From Deltaproteobacteria bacterium (GTDB taxonomy: Bacteria > Desulfobacterota > Binatia > UTPRO1): a stretch of DNA of 64,000 bases. Positions within the stretch are counted from its first letter, which is position 1, and every line of letters starts with the position of its first letter. Below are positions 60,072 to 64,000 of this stretch, one piece after another. The translations under genes were made by a program, and so were the position numbers. Location: positions 318,801-382,800 of the forward strand of contig JADYZW010000016.1 of the NCBI GenBank assembly GCA_020852955.1. Reading direction: 5' to 3'. Under the pieces are notes generated by a model. The model searched no databases and had not been told where the DNA came from. It saw only the letters and a program-made list of their open reading frames with translations.

Positions 60072-60830
60072 CTACAGCCGGATCCTCATCCCCTCGCGCG
60101 CGCACTCGACGCCGAGCTCGCCGCAATGCTCGCGCATCTTGCGGCCGAGGTGGATGAGCACGAGACGCCGACACCCGAGCCGCGGCACGAGCGGCGCCAG
60201 CGTCGTCCATTGGATGTGGCGCCCCATGGGCTCGTCGTACGCGGTGCACTCGCAGAGAAAGAGGTCGACGTCGCGCGCAAGCGCGAAGAAGCGATCGTCC
60301 CACGGCGTGTCGCCGCTGTAGAGCAGTCGCTTCCCGCCGGACGTGAAGCCGACGGCGAGCGAGACGTCCGCGTCCTGGTGCGGCACGCGTACGGGATGGA
60401 GTTCGACGTCCGCGATCGTCGCGCGACCCTCGGGCTCGAGCTCGACGAACTCGAACGCGAACGGCAGCGCGTCCGGCACCACGTCGGGGTAGAGCGCACG
60501 CACGAGCGTCCACACGCGCGCGCCGATCCCGGGCGGACCGAGCACCACGAGCGGTCGCGTCCGCGGTCGCTCGTAAATCGACTCGAGCAGCAGGAACGGC
60601 AGGCCGCCGAAGTGGTCGCCGTGCATGTGGCTGATGACGACGAAGTCGACCCGGGCGGTGTCGATGCCGTAGCGCTTCAGCGCCAGGAGCACCGTCGGGC
60701 CGCAGTCCACGAGGAACGTCGCCCGCCGGGTCTCGACCAGGTACGTCGCGTGCGGATGCCCGCCGCTGCAGAACGCGTCCGACGAGCCGAGGACGGTCAC
60801 CTCGAGCTTCGGCGCGTCGGACGGCGGCAT
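60072..60830 (-). CDS. Metallo-beta-lactamase fold hydrolase, RNase Z-like
   Basis: This 252-aa protein has the metal-binding SHMHGDHFGGLPF (H68, H70, D72, H73), further ligands in LLYSGDTPW and LIHLGRKM, and the N-terminal TVLGSSDAF. The overall order is that of the RNase Z/AtsA-like branch. It lacks the exosite arm of true RNase Z, so tRNA processing is not assured; small phosphodiester or sulfatase-like activity is possible. A -10 box seven bases before the ATG suggests leaderless transcription. Confidence 0.82.
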   Translation of the reverse strand: MPPSDAPKLEVTVLGSSDAFCSGGHPHATYLVETRRATFLVDCGPTVLLALKRYGIDTARVDFVVISHMHGDHFGGLPFLLLESIYERPRTRPLVVLGPPGIGARVWTLVRALYPDVVPDALPFAFEFVELEPEGRATIADVELHPVRVPHQDADVSLAVGFTSGGKRLLYSGDTPWDDRFFALARDVDLFLCECTAYDEPMGRHIQWTTLAPLVPRLGCRRLVLIHLGRKMREHCGELGVECAREGMRIRL

Positions 60831-60837
60831 GGCGGGT

Positions 60838-60866
60838 CTTTAACGCCAAGCGAAGTCGCAAGGCAA
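60838..60866 (-). promoter_or_regulatory. Promoter for the MBL-fold gene, probably leaderless
   Basis: -35 TTGCCT (60861-60866), 17-base spacer, -10 TTAAAG (60838-60843), ending seven bases before the start codon. No Shine-Dalgarno sequence. The rest of 60867-61001 contains nothing I recognise. Confidence 0.4.
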
Positions 60867-61001
60867 CGGAGCGACGACCCGCGAGTCCATCTTCCGACGC
60901 GCGCGTCAGCATTCCGTCACGCCGATGACGGTCGCCACGCGCCGGGTGCGCAAGCGCGGGCCCGGCGCGACGGCCGCCCGCGCCGCGCGCGCGCCAGCTG
61001 C

Positions 61002-61017
61002 TGGCACCTGCTTTGCT
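61002..61017 (+). promoter_or_regulatory. sigma-54 (RpoN) promoter for the secreted protease
   Basis: TGGCAC-N5-TTGCT matches the -24/-12 consensus, with the invariant GG (61004 region) and GC ten bases apart. The protease ATG is 42 bases downstream with a GGAGG ribosome binding site. Such promoters need an AAA+ activator bound upstream; its site was not identified. Confidence 0.65.
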
Positions 61018-61058
61018 GCGCGCCCCCTTGACCCACGTTCGGGTCGCGGAGGGGTTCG

Positions 61059-62963
61059 ATGCTTCGTCGGTCGGTTCTCGTCCCGTTGCGCATCGCCGCC
61101 GCGCTCACCGGGTTGCTGCTCCTGATGTCGGCGCCCGCGCGCGCGACGACCCTCGTCCGCATGAGCGACGAGGCGCTCACCCTCTCCGCCGACGCGATCG
61201 TGACCGGCACCGTGACCGAGGTGCACGCCGAGCGCACGAGGGCCGGCGCGATCGCGACGTTCACGACGCTCGCGGTGGAGCGCGTCCTCAAGGGGTACGT
61301 TCCGCACGCGACCATCACGGTGCGCGACCCCGGCGGCCGCATCGGCGACGAGGAGCTGCACCTCTACGGCGCCGCGCGCTACGAAGCCGGCGAGAGCGTT
61401 ATCGCCTTCCTCGGCCAGGACGGCGAGGGGTTCCTCCGCACGAGCCAGATGGGGCTCGGCAAGTTCTCGGTCGCGATCGACCCCGCGAGCGGTGCGCGAG
61501 TGGCGAGCCGCGCGCTCGACGAGGACGGCGTCGTGGTCCTCGGCGCTGCGCGCCTCCAGACCCACGACCCGGCCGATCGCCGCCTCGCCGATCCGTTCGT
61601 CGCCCGCCTGCAGGACATCGTCCGCGCCCAGCCGGTTCCCCGCATGCTCCGCCCGCTCGCGTCGACGCCCGCCGCCCGCACGGCGGCGGCGATCGCCGTG
61701 CCCAGCGACGCGGAAGGGTTCAAGCTCTTCAACACCGTCCGCTGGTTCCTTCCCGACGAAGGCCTCCCGGTGCGCTACTACGTCGACCAGGCCGGCGACG
61801 CGAAGATCGGCTTCCCCGCCAGCCAGAAGGCGGTCGACGACGCGTTCGCCGCGTGGACCGGCGTCCCCACCGCCTCCCTCGTCATGCAATCCGCGGGAAC
61901 GACCAGCGCGAGTCCGAACGGCTTCTGCGACGGCACCAGCAAGATCGTGTTCAACGACCCTTTCAACGAGGTCACCGATCCCTCGGGATGCGGGGGCGTC
62001 CTCGCGATCGGCGGCTACTGCGCCAGCGGCGCGTCGAAGCCGTTCGCCGGCACGACGTTCCGCGAAGTGGTCGAGGGCGACATCATCTTCAACAACGGAT
62101 GGAGCGGCTGCTCGTTCTGGAACGCGACCAACCTCGCGGAGGTGGCGACACACGAGATCGGCCACACGATCGGCCTCGCGCATTCCACCGACGCGAGCGC
62201 CACGATGTATTCGTTCGCGCACTTCGACGGACGCGGCGCGGGACTCACCGACGACGACCGCGCGGGCGTGAGCTACCTCTACCCCGGGAGCGGCGCGGGC
62301 GAACCGACGCCGGTCCCGACGCCGACCACCCCGCCGACGCCTCCGCCGCCGGACACCGACGCCGACGGCGTCATCGACGCCCAGGACAACTGCCCCGCCG
62401 CGTCCAACGGGCGGCAGGAAGACATCGACGGCGACGACGTCGGCGACGCGTGCGACAACTGCGCCGCCATGGCGAATCCGGACCAGCTCGCCACCGACGC
62501 GTGCGGTCTCCTCGTGATCCAGGCGATGCGGATCGCGATCGGAAAGGTCGCGCACGAGGACGCGATCACCATCAAGGGCCGCTTCGACGCCGTCGCGGCC
62601 GCCGCCATGGCGGACGTCGCGGGACAGGCGCTCACGATGACGCTCGCGAAGACCGACGGCGACCAGCTGATGCAGGTCATCGTCCCCGCGCGCCACTGGA
62701 AGATCAACCGCAAGGGCACGAGCCTGTCGTTCGCCGACAAGACGGGCGAGCTCCTCGGCGGGGTGAAGAAGATCACGCTCCACTCGCGGGACGGCGCGCG
62801 CTTCACGCTCGCCTTGACGGCGGTCCACCTCGATCTCGAGCGCAGCCGCGCCCCCGAGCTCGTCCTGTCGGTGGCGGTCGCGGACGAGCGTTACGTCAGC
62901 GCGAGCGGCTGCCAGACGAACCGACGCGAGAACCGCGTCGTGTGCCGCCAGAAGACGCGCTGA
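61059..62963 (+). CDS. Secreted matrixin-like zinc metalloprotease with thrombospondin type-3 repeats
   Basis: This 634-aa protein has a signal peptide (residues 1-29). An N-terminal region of about 200 residues follows, then a metzincin catalytic domain with H365-E-I-G-H369-x5-H375 and a Met-turn ATMYSF. A Pro/Thr linker PTPVPTPTTPP leads to calcium-binding thrombospondin type-3 motifs around residues 433-475 (DTDADGVIDAQDNCP, DGDDVGDACDNC) and a C-terminal domain. All zinc ligands are intact. It should be exported, probably to the surface or outside. The role is unknown; degradation of proteins in the environment is the family expectation. Confidence 0.87.
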   Translation: MLRRSVLVPLRIAAALTGLLLLMSAPARATTLVRMSDEALTLSADAIVTGTVTEVHAERTRAGAIATFTTLAVERVLKGYVPHATITVRDPGGRIGDEELHLYGAARYEAGESVIAFLGQDGEGFLRTSQMGLGKFSVAIDPASGARVASRALDEDGVVVLGAARLQTHDPADRRLADPFVARLQDIVRAQPVPRMLRPLASTPAARTAAAIAVPSDAEGFKLFNTVRWFLPDEGLPVRYYVDQAGDAKIGFPASQKAVDDAFAAWTGVPTASLVMQSAGTTSASPNGFCDGTSKIVFNDPFNEVTDPSGCGGVLAIGGYCASGASKPFAGTTFREVVEGDIIFNNGWSGCSFWNATNLAEVATHEIGHTIGLAHSTDASATMYSFAHFDGRGAGLTDDDRAGVSYLYPGSGAGEPTPVPTPTTPPTPPPPDTDADGVIDAQDNCPAASNGRQEDIDGDDVGDACDNCAAMANPDQLATDACGLLVIQAMRIAIGKVAHEDAITIKGRFDAVAAAAMADVAGQALTMTLAKTDGDQLMQVIVPARHWKINRKGTSLSFADKTGELLGGVKKITLHSRDGARFTLALTAVHLDLERSRAPELVLSVAVADERYVSASGCQTNRRENRVVCRQKTR

Positions 62964-63059
62964 CCGGACACCGGCACGCGCGAGCCCACGAGGATGCGAG
63001 CCGATCTCGCGTTACCCTCCGCTGGCCCGGCGGCGTCCCGGTTGGTAAACACCGCGGCC

Positions 63060-63461
63060 ATGCTGGCCGGGTTCGTGGTGCGCCGCGCGCGCCGGAACGA
63101 CCTCGCGCGCGTGCGAGCGTTGCTCGGCGCGCCCGCGGACGCCGCCCGCGCGGACCGCAAGCGTTTCCGGCGGCTCGTCGGCACGCTCCGCGAGGACCTC
63201 TACGTCGCCGAGCGCGAGGGAGAGGCGGGCCTCGCCGGGCTCGTCGTGATCGCCTACGTGCGCGGCCTCGGTCCGTCGACCGCGCTGGTGCGCGAGCTGC
63301 GCGGCGACGCCGCGGCCGTCGCCGAGCTTCTCGCCTGCGCCGAGGCGCGCGCGGCGGCGCGCGGTTGCGCCCGGATCGAGGTGCACGCCGACGCCGCCGT
63401 TCCGGTCGACCCGCCCTGGGAGGACGCCGCGCGCATCCGCCGCCGCGAGGTGACGCCGTGA
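63060..63461 (+). CDS. Small GNAT-like protein
   Basis: This 133-aa protein opens with VVRRARRNDLARVRALLG, resembling the first strand and helix of GNAT acetyltransferases, and contains VAEREGEAGLAGLVVIAYVR. The acetyl-CoA loop (R/Q-x2-G-x-G/A) is not clear, so activity is uncertain. The stop overlaps the GTG of the following glutamate dehydrogenase gene (GTGA), indicating coupling. Confidence 0.55.
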   Translation: MLAGFVVRRARRNDLARVRALLGAPADAARADRKRFRRLVGTLREDLYVAEREGEAGLAGLVVIAYVRGLGPSTALVRELRGDAAAVAELLACAEARAAARGCARIEVHADAAVPVDPPWEDAARIRRREVTP

Positions 63462-64000
63462 GCCGCCCGGCGACCGTGGAGGCCGACCGACTGGCGCGCA
63501 TCGTCACCCGCGTGCGCGCACGCCACCCGGGATCGGAGGGCGAGGCGATCGCCGTGCTGGCGACCGCCCTCTTCAGCAAGAACGGCGAGCCCTGGGCGGA
63601 GGAGATCGGCGACGAGGCGGCCGCGGCGGTCGCTACGCGAAGCTTCGCCTTTCTCGCGGCGCCCGGCCGGGCACCGCGCGTCCGGACCCGCGCGGACGAC
63701 ACCGCCACGGTGCTCGAAACCGTCGTGACCGATCGGCCGTTCATCGTCGACACGGTCTGCAACTGCGTGCGGGACGCGGGCGTCGAGGTCCGCCACGTGC
63801 TGCACCCTCTTCTGACGACGCTGCGCGAGCCTGCCGCCGCCGCCGGCGAGCTCGGGCGACTCCAGGGGCTCGACGCCGCGGACGAGAGCGGGCGGCGCGA
63901 GTCGCTCGTGCTCGCTGTCCTGCCGCCGCTCGACGCGGAGCGCCGCGCCGCCCTCGAGACGAGCGTCGCGGCGCGCCTCGCCGACCTCGTGCTCGTGACC
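63458..64000 (+). CDS. gdhB: NAD-specific glutamate dehydrogenase, large type (5' part)
   Basis: The frame starts at a GTG overlapping the previous stop and runs through the right edge (181 codons seen). It contains TVLETVVTDRPFIVDTVCN followed by VEVRHVLHPLL, typical of the N-terminal regulatory half of the about 1,500-1,600-aa NAD-glutamate dehydrogenases (GDH-180 class) of Proteobacteria, which deaminate glutamate. The catalytic domain would lie outside the window. The symbol varies among species. Confidence 0.72.
   Translation, partial: MSRPATVEADRLARIVTRVRARHPGSEGEAIAVLATALFSKNGEPWAEEIGDEAAAAVATRSFAFLAAPGRAPRVRTRADDTATVLETVVTDRPFIVDTVCNCVRDAGVEVRHVLHPLLTTLREPAAAAGELGRLQGLDAADESGRRESLVLAVLPPLDAERRAALETSVAARLADLVLVT

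Overview
The window is high-GC DNA (roughly 70% by eye, with strongly G/C-biased third codon positions) from a Gram-negative bacterium. LolA, AmgK-MurU, a periplasm-targeted Pcm and a membrane-anchored LytM-type peptidase imply an outer membrane and periplasm. Gene order around rpmE-prfA-prmC-murA-his resembles the former Deltaproteobacteria (Desulfobacterota, Myxococcota, Binatota-like lineages); this placement is inference, and no rRNA or tRNA gene was found. Almost all of it is chromosomal housekeeping DNA. I see no prophage, intact IS or CRISPR array, but there is one MITE-like palindrome and two eroded gene remnants.

Layout. 1-5.5 kb: a ThrB-like kinase (cut by the window edge), nth, glpD, glycerate 2-kinase and a Yip1-family membrane protein. 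5.6-10.2 kb: dksA, then a leftward run yajQ / double-domain dCMP deaminase / dut / thyA / folA / tmk that covers most of dTMP synthesis. 10.3-19.4 kb: lolA, ftsK, RNase J, ssb, radC, plsC, rlmI, moaC. 19.4-25.8 kb: trxB, a 184-bp imperfect palindrome, and an incomplete his cluster (hisD, hisB, a heme-type membrane protein, hisH, hisA, hisF) with a decayed yjbQ fragment. 25.8-31 kb: murA, prmC, prfA, rpmE, glpK. 31-34.4 kb: a nucleotidyltransferase-like protein, TPM-domain protein, LemA, a ketopantoate-reductase-like enzyme and a half-size TMEM165/GDT1 protein. 34.4-42 kb: the complex I membrane arm nuoAHJKLMN with an enoyl-CoA hydratase remnant at its 3' end. 42-51 kb: amgK-murU, patatin, cysH, SCP2, a hydrolase, a 25-residue lysine-rich protein, enolase, ftsB, pcm, gcvH. 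51-64 kb: B12-dependent RNR (nrdJ), DciA-like protein, hydrolase, thiI, NUDIX, M23 peptidase, an unrecognised protein, an MBL-fold hydrolase, a secreted matrixin-type protease behind a sigma-54 promoter, a GNAT-like protein and the start of an NAD-glutamate dehydrogenase.

Genes are tightly packed. At least fourteen neighbouring pairs share four-base start/stop overlaps (ATGA, GTGA or TTGA), which suggests extensive translational coupling. Several sigma-70 type promoters can be read directly (ThrB-like kinase, dksA, rpmE, nuo, the lysine-rich gene, gcvH). A second class places the -10 element only about 6-10 bases before a start codon that lacks a Shine-Dalgarno sequence (trxB, moaC, the 31.1-kb nucleotidyltransferase, ftsB, the 60.8-kb MBL protein), suggesting leaderless transcripts.

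The most notable items are the fused tandem dCMP deaminase in the dTMP cluster, the strongly signalled 25-aa lysine-rich gene, the 184-bp palindrome at the trxB stop, the sigma-54 promoter ahead of the protease, and the membrane-arm-only nuo operon.
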